Assembly (NCBI RefSeq): GCF_000276665.1
Contig: NW_004955481.1
Location: 1,639,296 to 1,703,295, forward strand
DNA: 64,000 nt
From: Chinchilla lanigera
Taxonomy: Eukaryota > Chordata > Mammalia > Rodentia > Chinchillidae
Direction: 5' to 3'
A program made the position numbers and the translations under genes. Below, piece by piece: positions 24,601-35,122 of this stretch. The notes below the pieces were generated by a model. That model searched no databases, was not told where the DNA came from, and saw only the letters and a program-made list of their open reading frames with translations. Position 1 is the stretch's first letter. Each line of letters begins with the position of its first letter.

Positions 24601-27600
24601 ATTTCACAGCTAGGGGCCAGGGGTGTAGTTCAGTGTAGAGCACATGCTTAGCATATGTGAGGCCCCGGATTTGATCCCCAGCACTGGAAGAAAAAAAAAA
24701 AGGTTCACAGTCTGTCCTGCCGGTAGGAGAAAAAAGAAAGCAGGAAAGCAATAAGTATCTGCTAAGGAAGAAGCAGATGGTACTTACTTCTGCATAATAG
24801 CTCATTGTGATTGACATTATTGAACACTTACCATGTGCCTGGCATTGTGCAAAAAACTTTGTCTGCATCATTTCACTTGACTCTCAGTGTATCTTCATCA
24901 GGTGGATACTGTTGTTACTGACTGTGCAAATAAGGAAAATGAGTCTCAGGGATTGTCTAAGCCAGGTAGTAGCAGACTTAATGATGGAGCAAGAATTTGA
25001 ACCCAAGTTCTAACTCCACACCCATGAGCTGTCACTACCCCTCCCCCTTGCCTGAAACTGAGAGAACGAAGGACCGTCTGAGTAGGAACAGGGGACTTCA
25101 TAGTAGGAACAGGGACAGGCTGAGGCAGGAGGATCGTTGCAAGTTTGAGGTCAGCCTGGGCTACAAAGTGAGTTCAAGACCAGTCTGAACTGTATAGTGA
25201 GAGCCTGTCTCAAAAAGACAAAAAAAAAAAAAAGAGACTCAGTGTGACCTTCTTGGTGTACTGTCAATGTCCAGAGGGCAGAAATTGGACCATCCATAGT
25301 ATGAAGACAGTGTCTGGCATGTGTTTAAATAGGGAGCCTGAGGGGACAAAAGGAAAAGTCATGGTATTTAAACCAGTCTAACACAGGGATCCACCCATGG
25401 CAGCAAGATACAAATAAATACTGTTGAGCTGAGGAGGAGAAGTTTCCAGAACACTGCGTAAGTGCCAAAGGAGGCTGGCAGCTAAAGCCAGGAGGGGTCG
25501 ATCAGATTCTTCAAGGAGAGTACCTTTTTTGTTTTGCAGTGCTGAGGATTAACCCAGGGCCTCATGTGTCATAGGCAGGCACTTTACTGCTCAGCTATAC
25601 CCCACCTGCCCCAGGAAAATATCAAGGAGGAAGCAGAGTTGGGAGAAAGAGGAGAGGCAGACGTTCCAGTCAGTCAGCACCACTGACAAGAGGCGCCTCC
25701 AATGGAGTCTGTTTGTTTTTTGTCTTTTTGAGACAGGGTCTTGCTCTGCAGTTCAGGCTGGCCTTGAGCTTACTTTGTAGCCCAGGCTGGCCTCAAACTC
25801 ATAACGATCCTCCTCCCTCAGCCTCCTGAGTGCTGGGATTACAGATGGTGCACCACCATGCTCGGTTCCAGTGGAGTCTGACCCAGTGGAGTCCCTGGCC
25901 TGTCTGGTTGTACCAAGTGACTATGGGTGATTGGTGTGCAGGGGATTGTGTGCAGCTTTGATCTGCCATTGCAGTACCCCGGAGCCAAGATGTAGTGAGA
26001 AACAAGGTCAGCACCATTACAGGGGAGGGTGGAAGGACTAAAGGCAGGGAGGGAAATCCTGTTAGAGTCAGAGATTGCATTGGAGTTTTTTATAGTCATC
26101 ATTATGACAAACGACTTCTTCATAGACAATGAGTAGAAGATATTATAATCAAATCTACTCAAGACTTTTAAGTGCCTGACAGGTTAATTGTGGTCTAAAC
26201 TTCAGTGAGGCACTTTAAAGCCATCTGTAAGGAGCTAAAGAGAAAAATGCTTTTAGACCCAGAAATTGAGCACATGATGGTCCAGGAGGTGAGACTCTTA
26301 GCAGAATCTTACAGCGTTTAGCCAGGCGTGGTTGGCACGTGTCTGTAATTCCAGCACTCAGGAGGCTGTGGCAGGAGGGGCACAAGCTGGAGACCAGCGT
26401 GGGCTACATAGTGAGTTCAAGGCCAGCCTGAACTACATAGTGAGACCCTGTCTCCAAAAAAAAGAAAACAAAAAAAAAACCTATAGAGTTACCCTTAAGT
26501 TTTTGAAAGCAAAACCATGTCCATTTATCTCAAAAACTATAATATGTAGTATGTATACATGTATTCTCAGACAGGAGGCTGAGACAGGAAGATCACTTGT
26601 GCCCAACAGTTTGAGACTAGCTGGGGCAATATAGCCTGACCAATGGGGGAGAGGGGATCTCAGAAACATTTCCAAAAAGTATCACGGAGGCTCTGTTCTC
26701 ACGATGCAAACTATGGGACAGTTCTTGCTGCCTGAGCCAGTTGAACAGGACTGTTTGGGGGCGGTGTGCAGGGGAGATAGTGGAGTGCAGTGGAAGCCCC
26801 ACAGGCTTCATAGACTGTGCTGGACGAGCATTCAGCTTCCACCTGGACAGGATAGCCTCTCTCAGCTGCAGTTTCCTGCCATAGAGGAAGAATGTGACCT
26901 GTAAGACAGGCTTGTTGTAAAGATTGGAGCAGTCCATGAGACAGCTATCACAGGGCCCTGAACAGGGGAGGACCCACACTGTAGTCATTATGAGAAATGG
27001 GAGAAGTACGAGAATATACGCTGCCTTTGTTTTGGTTTTTGGTTTTTGGTGGGGTTTTTTGGCAGTACTAGGGATAGAACCCTGGGCCTTGGCACTAAGC
27101 TACTTCTCCATCACTTTTTTATTTTTTTACAGAGTCTTGCTAAATTACCCAAGCTGGTGTATAATTCGCAGTCTTCCTGCCTCAGTCTCCTGAGTGCTGG
27201 GATTACAGGCATGGGCCACCCTGTCTGGGTCATATGCAGAGTTTGAACTCAGTTGCTTTCCTTTTTGTTTTCTGCTTTTGTTTGTCAGACAAGCTGCTCA
27301 AGGGGCTAAGGGTGTAGCTTAGTGGTAAAGCACTTACCTACCACGCACAGGGCCCTGGGTTTGCTATCTAGCACTGGAAAAGGGAAAACCCAGGTAGGAG
27401 TAGTGGTACACACCGTCAGTAATTCTGTCCACTTGGAGCCAGAGGCAGAGGGAGCACAAGCGCAAAGCCAGCCTAGAGAACTTAGCAAGACCCTTTGCTC
27501 AAAAAATGTATTCTTTTAAGGGCTAGCTAGCCCTTGCCTCAGTGGTACAGCACTTGCCTAGCATATGCAAGGCACTGGCTTTACTCCTCAGGACTGCAAA

Positions 27601-30600
27601 GGGGCAGGGGTAAAACGAAGACCTTTATAGATCCTATTTTTTATCATCTCCTCAGTTGTCTGACATCAAATAAATCTTGATGAAAAGAATGAACAATATA
27701 GGTACCCAGAGATGAGCCTGGACCAGAAAAGGAAAGGAAAGAGGGACAGGGTGAAAAGTCCCCAGGAAGAAAGAAAGGCTGTGGTCCGGACTCAGGGAGG
27801 ATCCCGACCTGACAGCAAATCTGGGCTCTGAACCAGCACAGAGAAGCCGGGGAGGCTTTGACATTTTTAAAAGAAGGAGCATTCCTATAGTTGGTCACCA
27901 GGCTTTGAGCATTGCTAAGCACCTAATGTGCTAGGTGAATCAGGGACTTCTAGTAATCTCTGGGATGGGGATGTCACACTCCGGTATCTGAGTATTCCTC
28001 AGAAGAATGAAAGTTGAGAAACAGCCCAAGAAGCTATGAGGCAGATTGTGGTCCAGCCTGCCTGACAGCTTCTTGACCACTCCCTTGATGAGCCTTAACT
28101 TCTTTTCTGCTCATGGTTGGTCTTTAAAGTGAGTGCAGTTATCTCCCCATCTTACAGTTGAAGAAAGTATAGCTAGAGAGCTGCCATCACTTGCCCAGGG
28201 GCACACAGCTCTGAGTTACCAGGACAGAAATCTCCCCCAGCTGATGTCTGAATCTCAAGTGCACTCACTCAGGGAAGACAGTGCTGCTGCTTAAGGGACA
28301 ACTGTGCACTGGAAATGTTGATTTAAAATAGTAAATAAGGGGCATGGTGGCGCATGCCTATAGTCCTATCGCTCAGGAGGCTGAGGTAGGAGGATTGTTG
28401 CAAGTTTGAGGCCAGCCTGGGCTACAAGGTGAGCTGGAAGCCAGCCTGAACTGCATAGCAAGACCCTGTCCCCAAAAGACTAAATCAATCAATCAATCAA
28501 TCAGTAAATAAATAAATCGTAATTGAATAAAGCAAGAGACAAAAATAGTGTTTCAGAGTGATTACAAGTATATGGGACTGGATTCCTAAAGATTGGAGGG
28601 GGTATTTTGAGGGGGAAAGGAAGCTACTGGAGATTGCACCCAGGGTCTTCATGCTGTATACTCCTAGCCCCTTCTTTATTTCTTATCTTGAAACAGGGTC
28701 TCACTAAGTCACCCAGGCTGGGCTTGAATTTATGATCCTCCAGCCTCACCCTCCCAGAGTGCTGGATTACAGCCTGTACCACCATGGCTGGTTGGAAGGG
28801 CATTTTTTTTTTAGAAGAAAAACTGAATTTGTAGGTGTTTTATTTTGTTTTTTATTTATTTGTTTTGTTTTGAGACAGGGTCTCACTATGCAGTTCAGGC
28901 TGGCCTTGAGTTTACTTTGTAGCCCAGGCTGGTCTCGAACTCGCAACGATTCTCCTGCCTCAGCCTCCCAAGTGCTGGGATTACAGGTGTGTGCCACCAC
29001 GCCCAGCTTTTATTTTATTTTTGAGGTAGGGTCTTGTTCTGTAGTCTAGGCTAGCCTTGTACTCAATATGTATCCCAGGTTGGTCATTTTGTTTCGGGGT
29101 TTTTTTGTGGGTTTGTGTTTTTGGGTTTTTTTTGTCTTTTTGAGACAGGGTCTCACTGTGCAGTTCAGGCTTGTCTTGAACTCACTTTGTAGCCCAGGCT
29201 GACCTTGAACTCACAATGATCCTCCTGCCTTAGCCTCCCCAGTGCTGGGATTACAGGCGTGTGCCACCACGCCTGGTGGTCATTTTGTTTTTTAAAATGA
29301 GACTTAACTATGTTGCCCAGGCTAGTCTCCAACTTCTGGTCTCAAGGGATCCTCCTTCTTAAGCTTCCTGAGTAGCTGTGACCACAGGCATGTGCCACTG
29401 CATCAAGCAGAGATTGTGTTTTTTGCAGTTGGGCAATTGATGAATACCTGTATGCCAGTGTCTATACTAATGCTAAGGCTTCCTGGCAGGCTCCAAGAGC
29501 TAGTCCTTGCCTTAAAAGTTCAGGTGCTTCATAACTCTAGGCTAGAAATGATACAGGGTGAGGATCAATAAAGGGAGGTTACATAATAAGTACAAAAACT
29601 TGCTAGCAAGAGGGAATGTGTTTCCAGGCATGGTGGCACACACCTGTAATCCCAGCACTCAGGAGGCTGAGGCAGGAGGATCATTGTGAGTTTGAGACCA
29701 GCCTGGCCTACAAAGTCAGCTCAAAGCTGGTCTGAACTGCATAGTGAGACCCTGTCTCAAAAAAAGACCAAAAAAAGATGAAAAAAAAAAAAAAAAGACC
29801 TGGAAGGGAAGAGATCAAATATCTAAACATAAAGAAATGATAAGGAGGAAGAAACACTAATTACCCTGATGTGATGAATACACAGTGTGTGCAAGATGTT
29901 GGACTTTCACAATGAAAGCCCTTAATGTGGAAAAACGTGTCATAAACATTTTTAAATACATACTAGCGTTAAGTAGCCTTTGATGAAATAACCACATGAC
30001 TAAAACAAAAGGAAAAAAAGTTGAGACACTAACTGAGGTGCTGACTGGGAGACAGAAAATTACCATATAATACAGTTGTATACAGACTGGTATCCAGTGC
30101 TTTGGAAGCAGGAAAATGAGGTCATGAGTAACCCTGTGAGAGAGGCAGTGTTGGAATTGAACCTCAGGTGGAAAGGGGGTTCCTGACAGCAAAAACTTAA
30201 AGTAAAAAGCCCAGCTTTTGAGGAGGGCAGCCAGGGTAGTATGAGCCTGGGGAGGAGGTGGGAGGTGAAACAGGACGTGGAAGGTCTGGTTCCTGAGACC
30301 TGTGAAAGCCCTCCTTGGGTGGAGGGCTCCTTGTGGTGGAGGGAGTGAAGACCCTTAAAGGTTTTTTTTACTTTGTTGATATTTTGGGGTTTGTTTGTTT
30401 TTGTACTGGGTGTAGAACCCAGTGTGTTAAATCTTTAAAGAATTTCAAGTAAAAAATCAGAAAATCATCTTATCTGCTTCACTGAGTTAATTCAAGAAAG
30501 GGGATCTTCAGGTACTCATGAGGCTACATACCTGTAATCCCAGCACTCTGGGAGCGTGAAGCAGGAGGATCTCAAATTTGAACCCAGCCTGAGCAATTTA

Positions 30601-33600
30601 GCAATTTAGTGAGACCTTATCTCAAAAAAAAAAAAAAAAGTAAAAATGTAATGTAGCTCGGTGTGAAGGCCCAAGTTTCAATCCCGAGTTCCAAGCAGGA
30701 GAAAAAGAGGCTGGGCATGAATGTGATGGCACACACCTCTAAGCCCAGCACTAAGGAGGCTGAGGCAGGAGAATTGCTGTAAGTTCAAGGCCAACCTGGA
30801 CTATACATAGTGAGTTCAAGACCAGCCTGAACTACATAGCAAGACCCTATTTCACGAAAGGAAGGAGGAAAAAAAGAAAGAGAAGAATAGAACAAACCCA
30901 GAAACAGCAGCTGAGCTTACTCTTCAGCCACAATGATCCCATGAGCTATCTCCATTTGGAAAGGCAGAACCTTGAGACCCCGCTGGACTTAGCACATTCC
31001 CCAGTAGCTGCTTAAGCAGGGTGTGTTAGGGGTAGAAACTTGTCTCTCTTTTTTTTTGGTACTGGGACTCGAACTCAGGACCTTAAGCTTGCCAGGCAGG
31101 CACTGTGCCGCTGAGCTATATCTCCAGCAAGACTTCTCTTTGAGTGACTTTAGTTATTTAGAGGAGGAATGTACTTGTCTCTAGGGGCCCTATGGCCTCT
31201 CATCTTCTCAGGAAAGTGGTCAGAGAAGAGCAAGACGGGAGGTCTCTCAGGTAACTTTTGAGAACAAAGAATCATAGTGGCTAAGGTCTACAGAGCTTTG
31301 TACCAAGCACTATGCTAAACATTTCATGTGCTTTATCTCATCCCATTCAATCTCAGTGACAGAGGTGACCATTTCTTTTTATATTTGGTGGTACTAGGGA
31401 TTGAACCCAGATCCTTCACACTAAGCTACATCCTCAGCTCCTTTTCACTTATTTATTTTATTATTGTTTGTCTTTCAGAGACAGGGTTTCATTCACTATG
31501 CAGTTCCAACTGGCCTTGAACTCACTTTATTTTTTATTTTTTACTTTGTTTTGGTGCTGGGAATCAAACTCAGGACATTATGTTTGCCAGGTAGGCGCTT
31601 GTGCCACTGAGCTATATCCCAAGCCCTTGAACTCACTTTATAACCCAGGCTGGCCTGGAACTTGCAGTGATCCTCCTGCCTCAGCCTCTTGAGTGCTGGG
31701 ATTACAGGCATGGGCCACCATGCCCAGGCTTTTTAAATTTTGAGACAGGGTCTCCCTAAGTTGTCCAGGCTGGGCTGGAACATTAGACTGTCTTGCCACA
31801 TCCTTCCAGAGTGCTGGGATTATAGGCATGTGCCACCATGCCTAGCTGCAGTAAAAGTTATTATCTCCATTTTCCAGGTGAGGAAGTAAGTTGTAAGAAA
31901 AGGTAGCTTGGTAGTTAGGAGCACCTGCTATGTGGTCATTCTCCCTGGCCTCGAGCCAGTTCTGGCTCTGCCACTTAGTTAGCTGTGTGACTTTGGGGAT
32001 GTTACTCCCCATCTAAGACTCAGTTTCTCCACCTTATTGTAAGGGGTGAATGCTAATGCCACTACTCACAGGCACGTGGTAAGCATTCCCCACATGCTTC
32101 CCTTCTTTTTCCTACAGTCACACCTTTAGTAGGCAAGAAGTCCAAATTCAAGCTCAGGTCTCACTCACGCTCTCTGATCTTATGCTACTTTTGTTAAAGA
32201 AAGAAGAAAATCATTGAAATAGAATGTTTCTGAGTCACAATTTTATGTCTATAAATGTGCTAGGCAGAGTCTTTGGCTACGTCTGCTAGAGGCTAGCACT
32301 CTGGATTCTGTCTGGCCCTCTTATATGCTGTGATGCTTCCTGTAGCTCTGGCTTAGGGGTATTCTGGCTACTGGTAGACTCAAGTTAGGGGCCCCTGTAG
32401 GCTCATGAGGTTATTCGTCCATACTCTCTGGCCAACCCTTTCTTCTGTCCCCATTCCTTTTCCCCATACCCAGTGAGAAGAAACGCAAGCCTGCATGGAC
32501 CGACCGCATCCTGTGGAGGTTGAGGCGGCAGCCCCGGGCCAGCTCGTTTACCTCCAGTCAGCCAGCCCCCTACTTCTCTCTGTCTCTGAGGAGCTACAAG
32601 AGCCACATGATGTACAGCATCAGTGATCATAAGCCTGTCACTGGCACCTTTGACTTGCAGGTGAACTTCTGGGCTGCCCTATACTTGACAGAGGGACAGC
32701 TGTGCTGGGTCAGTCACATCCCCAACCCTCCAGACATGGATTCTAATGTCAGCCAATCCCCAGGGGAGAACTATAGGTGCACATGATTGCCTTTGCTCCA
32801 TGGTCAGGTATCCCAGCTCTTAGGAGCTGTTGATGGCTCTGTCCATCAAAAACATGTTCAAGCCCTATGAATAGGTTTCTATTTCCTCTTGCTACCCTCC
32901 CTTGGGGCTGATGAGTTTTCATTAAGCTTATTACCTACTGTGTGAAATAGAACGTCCTTTTATTCATCCTAAACCTGTCTGGATCAGGTTGCAGAAGGAG
33001 CTCCCTCCCTCCTTATATATTGCTATCAAGAGAGTGCTGACCTCCTTTAAACCACTGGCCACCCCTCAGCCTTTGCATTTTCACGGCAATTTCTTGATCC
33101 TTACACCATTGTGCAGGTGTGTTTATATCTGTTCTTGCAGTGTGTGCTGGATTGGGGCCTTTGACTCAGAAACGCTGGAGGCCTGAGAATAGCTGTCTGG
33201 ATTCCTAGCAACTCCCCTCTGCCTCCATCCTCAGCACTTGGCTCCCTGTGTCACCCACCTGGCTCTCAGCCCCATTCTCCCTGGCAAGGCCAGCTGCTCC
33301 CCTGACAAGCCTTTGGCCTTTTCTCTTTTCTGCTGGCCAGCCAGGGTCAGCTAGGGTAGCCCATGAGGTTCTATGCGCACCCCTCTAGGTGCCCCTGCTC
33401 CTCTCACTGTATTGGAAGGATACAGTGAGGAACAGTTGCTTTAGAGAAAGGAATGGTGTTACAGAATTTCAACCCACTTACCAATCCTGTGTGTAGCTGA
33501 AGCCGTTGATGTCTGTCTCACTGATCACCATAATGGTTGAGGGCATATGGACCATGGAGAACGACATGTTGATCAGCTACTCCTCAACCCCGGACTTCCT

Positions 33601-34464
33601 CAGCAGCCCCTGGGACTGGATTGGACTATACAAGGTGATGTGGCAGGAAAGACTGAATCCACCAGCCACAGCCCCCTGGTTTATCCTTCCTAAGGGCTCA
33701 TGGGAGCTGGGTGGACACTGAAGAGCTCCACTGTCATCCTCCTCAGGGGTCTTTGCCTTCTCAGGGGTCTTTGCCTTCCCAGGGGCTGGCAAGGAAGGGA
33801 AGGGAGACAGTGTGATGTCCAGCCCCAGCAGTGGGACCGTCCTCTCCTTAGGGTTTTCCATAAGGTCCCATGTCCTTCCCAAGCACCAACTCCCCAATCT
33901 CCCTTCCTTCCACAGGTGGGGATGCGCCACATTAACGACTATGTGTCCTATGTCTGGGTTGGGGACAACCAGGTCTCCTTCGGTGACAACCTGAACCAGG
34001 TACAACTCCCGCAGCCAAGCTTGTCTGCATACTGCTTTCTTCTGGAAGGAACAGAGTACTAGATAACTTGTCACTGAGAGCAGGGAAGTGGCCATTACCC
34101 TGGAGCTGACTCCGTTCTTGTTCACCCTCCCCTCAGGTATACATTAACATCTTTGATATCCCTGAGACTGAGGATCAGTTTCTCCTCTGTTATTATAGCA
34201 ACAATCTGCGTTCTGTGGTGGGGATCAGCAAACCTTTCAAGGTAAGGGATGCTGGGGGAAGGGGAAGGGTATTACAGAGGACTTAAGCCCACCGCCGGGA
34301 ACCAACCCATCCCTGTGGTACCACATCCTTTGAGAATGGCAGTGGTGAGAAGGTATGGAGGAAGATCTGCAGTCCCCTTTCTGCCACCTGTTTTATCCCT
34401 GCAGATACCACTTCGCTTCTTTTTGGAGAGAGACCTACCAGGTGAAGCTCAAGCACAGATCTGA
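12607..34464 (+). CDS. INPP5K: INPP5K: inositol polyphosphate 5-phosphatase K (SKIP), 12 coding exons, 453 aa
   Basis: Magnesium-dependent 5-phosphatase acting on PI(4,5)P2, PI(3,4,5)P3 and soluble inositol phosphates, found at the ER and ruffling plasma membrane. It dampens insulin/PI3K signalling. Coding exons: 12607-12662, 14694-14801, 15343-15451, 20129-20245, 20571-20746, 22005-22116, 22644-22753, 32474-32660, 33497-33634, 33916-33999, 34137-34241, 34405-34464. All introns are GT-AG and all phases join without a stop, giving 453 residues (human about 448). Catalytic landmarks: HVVTWNVAS near residue 21, GNKGGVN at 131, [15 protein letters not shown] at 194-201, PAWTDRILW at 269-277 and [11 protein letters not shown] at 313-323. 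The C-terminal SKICH domain (about 326-453) is complete. Only the N-terminal 18 residues look unlike the human form. Intron 7 is 9.7 kb and packed with SINEs. Confidence 0.96.
13698..13860 (+). repeat. B1-like SINE in INPP5K intron 1
   Basis: TAATCCCAGCACTTGGGAG to GGACCCTGTCTCAAA, with the internal duplication. Confidence 0.85.
14694..14801 (+). CDS. INPP5K: INPP5K coding exon 2
   Basis: Encodes [20 protein letters not shown] and onward to LDIYIIG, the first strand of the endonuclease/exonuclease/phosphatase fold. Acceptor CCCACAG, donor GTAGGT. Confidence 0.95.
15045..15295 (+). repeat. B1-like SINE followed by ID-like SINE
   Basis: B1 at 15045-15200. ID at 15206-15295 has the A-box TAGCTCAGTGGTATAGC and B-box GGTCCTGAGTTCAATTCC. 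The pair lies 50 bp upstream of INPP5K exon 3. Confidence 0.88.
15343..15451 (+). CDS. INPP5K: INPP5K coding exon 3
   Basis: Encodes [20 protein letters not shown] through LSFIK. Acceptor GGTCAG at 15337-15342. A second AG six bases into the exon (TTTGCAG) would break the conserved Gly-Leu-Gln-Glu join, so the upstream AG was chosen. Confidence 0.94.
15862..16005 (-). repeat. Worn ID-like and B1-like remnants
   Basis: GAACCCAGGGCCTTGTGC and CACTGAGGTTCATCTCC, then TTGCCCAGACTGTCCTTG. Confidence 0.6.
16268..16800. repeat. Cluster of four SINEs in INPP5K intron 3
   Basis: B1 (+) 16275-16410, ID (+) 16419-16500, B1 (+) about 16522-16640 and ID (-) about 16718-16800. Each has its own A- or T-rich end. 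Confidence 0.85.
17170..17265 (+). repeat. B1-like SINE cut by the gap
   Basis: GCAGGAGGATTGCCACAAG to CACAATAAGACCCATATC, then the N run. Confidence 0.65.
17266..17365. other. Assembly gap (100 N)
   Basis: Exactly 100 N in INPP5K intron 3, a size often used for gaps of unknown length. It is bounded by the A-rich tail of a B1 element. Confidence 1.
18835..19335 (+). repeat. Cluster of B1- and ID-like SINEs
   Basis: B1 18835-18940, ID 18943-19030 (GGATATAGCTCAGTAG), ID about 19090-19165, B1 19196-19335. Confidence 0.82.
19330..19398 (+). repeat. Purine-rich simple repeat (GAAA/GGAA/GGGA)
   Basis: Continuous A/G tract that grew from the tail of the preceding B1. Confidence 0.9.
19470..19585 (+). 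repeat. Worn B1-like fragment
   Basis: AGACAGTGGCCTATGCCTG and CACTGAGGCAGAGGATTGC. Confidence 0.6.
19999..20109 (-). repeat. ID-like SINE with target duplication at the INPP5K exon 4 acceptor
   Basis: Reverse ID body about 20010-20098 (CTTGCCAGGCAGGCAC, GCCGCTGAGCTATGTCCCC), flanked by TGAATGACTTT at 19999-20009 and 20099-20109. The second copy ends 19 nt before exon 4. Confidence 0.88.
20129..20245 (+). CDS. INPP5K: INPP5K coding exon 4
   Basis: 39 codons in phase 0, [20 protein letters not shown] to GLYGYW. The acceptor sits just downstream of an ID-type SINE, whose duplicated target site ends 19 nt before the exon. Confidence 0.96.
20571..20746 (+). CDS. INPP5K: INPP5K coding exon 5
   Basis: Carries GNKGGVN and the NCHLPPH motif of the 5-phosphatase core, ending NILDHE/D split before exon 6. 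Acceptor CCCACCAG, donor GTGAGC. Confidence 0.96.
20928..21195 (+). repeat. Two B1-like SINEs
   Basis: 20928-21040 (shorter, without full duplication) and 21050-21195 (with duplication, ACCCTGTCTCCAAC tail). Confidence 0.85.
21505..21640 (+). repeat. B1-like SINE
   Basis: TGTAATCCCAGCACTTTTGAG to GAGACCCTATCTC. Confidence 0.82.
22005..22116 (+). CDS. INPP5K: INPP5K coding exon 6
   Basis: Encodes [20 protein letters not shown] to LWEKDQ. It contains the FGDMNFR catalytic/metal-site motif (residues 194-200). Acceptor TTTAAAG, donor GTATCA. Confidence 0.96.
22644..22753 (+). CDS. INPP5K: INPP5K coding exon 7
   Basis: Encodes [20 protein letters not shown] and the FPPTYKFD motif typical of 5-phosphatases. 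Donor GTGAGG, phase 2. It is followed by the 9.7-kb intron 7. Confidence 0.96.
23212..23722. repeat. B1-like SINEs (+ then -)
   Basis: 23212-23320 forward, worn (AGCCTGGGCAACATGGTGAG). 23588-23722 reverse (CAGGCTGGCCTCGAACTC). Confidence 0.75.
24293..24700 (+). repeat. Two ID-like SINEs
   Basis: 24293-24375 (GGGGTGAAGATGAGCTTAG, GGGTTCAATCACAGC) and 24612-24702 (GTGTAGTTCAGTGTAGAGC, GATTTGATCCCCAGCAC). Confidence 0.78.
25118..25235 (+). repeat. 5'-truncated B1-like SINE
   Basis: Starts at GGCTGAGGCAGGAGGATC and ends with CTGTCTCAAAAAGACA plus poly-A. Confidence 0.85.
25520..25868 (-). repeat. ID-like and B1-like SINEs
   Basis: ID about 25520-25612, B1 about 25715-25868 (TTTTTGAGACAGGGTCTTG, CTGGGATTACAGATGG). 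Confidence 0.82.
26322..26640 (+). repeat. B1-like SINE and worn fragment
   Basis: 26322-26480 complete with A-rich tail. 26565-26640 is a decayed piece. Confidence 0.75.
27048..27605. repeat. SINE cluster in INPP5K intron 7
   Basis: ID remnant (-) 27048-27110, B1 (-) 27112-27230, ID (+) 27303-27385, worn B1 (+) 27390-27510, ID (+) 27513-27605. Confidence 0.75.
28338..28520 (+). repeat. B1-like SINE with AATC/AAAT microsatellite tail
   Basis: Body 28338-28482, then repeated AATC units and AAAT units to about 28518. Confidence 0.85.
28625..29410 (-). repeat. Array of reverse-oriented SINEs
   Basis: ID remnant 28625-28680, B1 fragments 28685-28795, full B1 28865-29010, short B1 piece 29015-29085, full B1 29138-29280 and worn B1 29282-29410. 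Confidence 0.82.
29622..29800 (+). repeat. B1-like SINE
   Basis: CAGGCATGGTGGCACACACC to GACCCTGTCTCAAAAAAAG. Opposite orientation to the array at 28865-29280. Confidence 0.88.
30515..30875 (+). repeat. B1-like, ID remnant and B1-like SINEs
   Basis: 30515-30642 B1, 30645-30700 decayed ID, 30705-30875 B1 with the internal duplication. Confidence 0.78.
31050..31132 (-). repeat. ID-like SINE
   Basis: GGTACTGGGACTCGAACTC, CTTGCCAGGCAGGCAC and GCTGAGCTATATCTCC. Confidence 0.88.
31378..31850 (-). repeat. ID, B1 interrupted by ID, and B1
   Basis: ID remnant 31378-31440. B1 31478-31735 is interrupted by an ID at about 31531-31624, with the 17-bp duplication CCTTGAACTCACTTTAT at 31514-31530 and 31625-31641. 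Another B1 lies at 31736-31850. Confidence 0.88.
32474..32660 (+). CDS. INPP5K: INPP5K coding exon 8
   Basis: Carries both hallmark motifs, PAWTDRILW (269-277) and SDHKPV (313-318). The catalytic Asp, Arg and His positions are all present, which predicts an active enzyme. Confidence 0.97.
33497..33634 (+). CDS. INPP5K: INPP5K coding exon 9 (SKICH start)
   Basis: Encodes [20 protein letters not shown] to [11 protein letters not shown], the start of the SKICH domain that targets the enzyme to membranes and partners. Acceptor TGTGTAG. Confidence 0.95.
33742..33777 (+). repeat. 18-bp tandem duplication in INPP5K intron 9
   Basis: CTCAGGGGTCTTTGCCTT occurs twice in succession, followed by a decayed third start (CCCAGGGGCT). 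Confidence 0.9.
33916..33999 (+). CDS. INPP5K: INPP5K coding exon 10
   Basis: 28 codons, [20 protein letters not shown] to DNLNQ, central SKICH domain. Acceptor TTCCACAG, donor GTACAA. Confidence 0.95.
34137..34241 (+). CDS. INPP5K: INPP5K coding exon 11
   Basis: 35 codons, [20 protein letters not shown] to GISKPFK, end of the SKICH fold. Acceptor CCCCTCAG, donor GTAAGG. Confidence 0.95.
34405..34464 (+). CDS. INPP5K: INPP5K last coding exon
   Basis: Encodes [19 protein letters not shown] and TGA. The human protein ends similarly (GEAQPQI). Confidence 0.95.
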   Translation: MPLRFFLERDLPGEAQAQI

Positions 34465-34751
34465 GCCCAGAGAGGAGCAACTGAATCCAAGGTGGAGGCT
34501 ACAGCTGGCAGCCAACCCTGCCTTACTACTGCCAGGATTGCTGGGGGCCCAGCCCCTGAGGAGGCAGCCAAGTATCCTCTACCTCCCCACTTCCCAGGGT
34601 GAGCTCTAGCCAGCTTCCTTACCCTCGCCAGGCCAGATCACTAGAATTGGCACTTAAAATACAGGTGTTTGTTACTGAGATATGAGTGAAACCAGCTAGT
34701 TCATCAGCAGTGAAGACTTGGGAAGGATCCTCCAACATGCATCTCATTTCT

Positions 34752-34755
<4 letters not shown>

Positions 34756-34847
<92 letters not shown>

Positions 34848-34850
34848 TCC
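34756..34850 (+). repeat. Compound (CA)n(CT)n microsatellite
   Basis: About 45 bases of AC repeats followed by about 48 bases of CT repeats with one TTT interruption, in the INPP5K 3' region. Confidence 0.97.
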
Positions 34851-35122
34851 AGGCCTACCCAAGCACTCCTGCCAGGCACATGCCCCATCTGGCACAGGCC
34901 TGCATTCTTGTCACGCCACCCTGGGCCTCAGGCTGCCTAGAAGGGATAGACGCTCACATTTGTACAGGCCCCATACACTGGTTGGCACAAGCAACAGTGG
35001 GTTCCAGCAGTCTTGGCGTTTCATAGCTTGTCCCAATGGGGGATGAGCAGAGTGTCTAGGATCCCTGGTTTCAATAGAAGTGGTATAAAAAAAAAAAAAA
35101 AAAAAGGTATAATAAGTGGACA

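Larger units (their letters stand above)
22754..32473 (+). other. INPP5K: INPP5K intron 7 (9.7 kb)
   Basis: Largest intron of the gene. At least two dozen SINE copies in both orientations fill much of it, with unique stretches at 22754-23205, 23725-24290, 27610-28335 and 31860-32473. No exon or RNA gene recognised. Confidence 0.85.

Noticed and set aside
34619..34895. Open frames rich in Arg-Glu and Val-Cys repeats
   Set aside because: Translations of the (CA)n(CT)n microsatellite.
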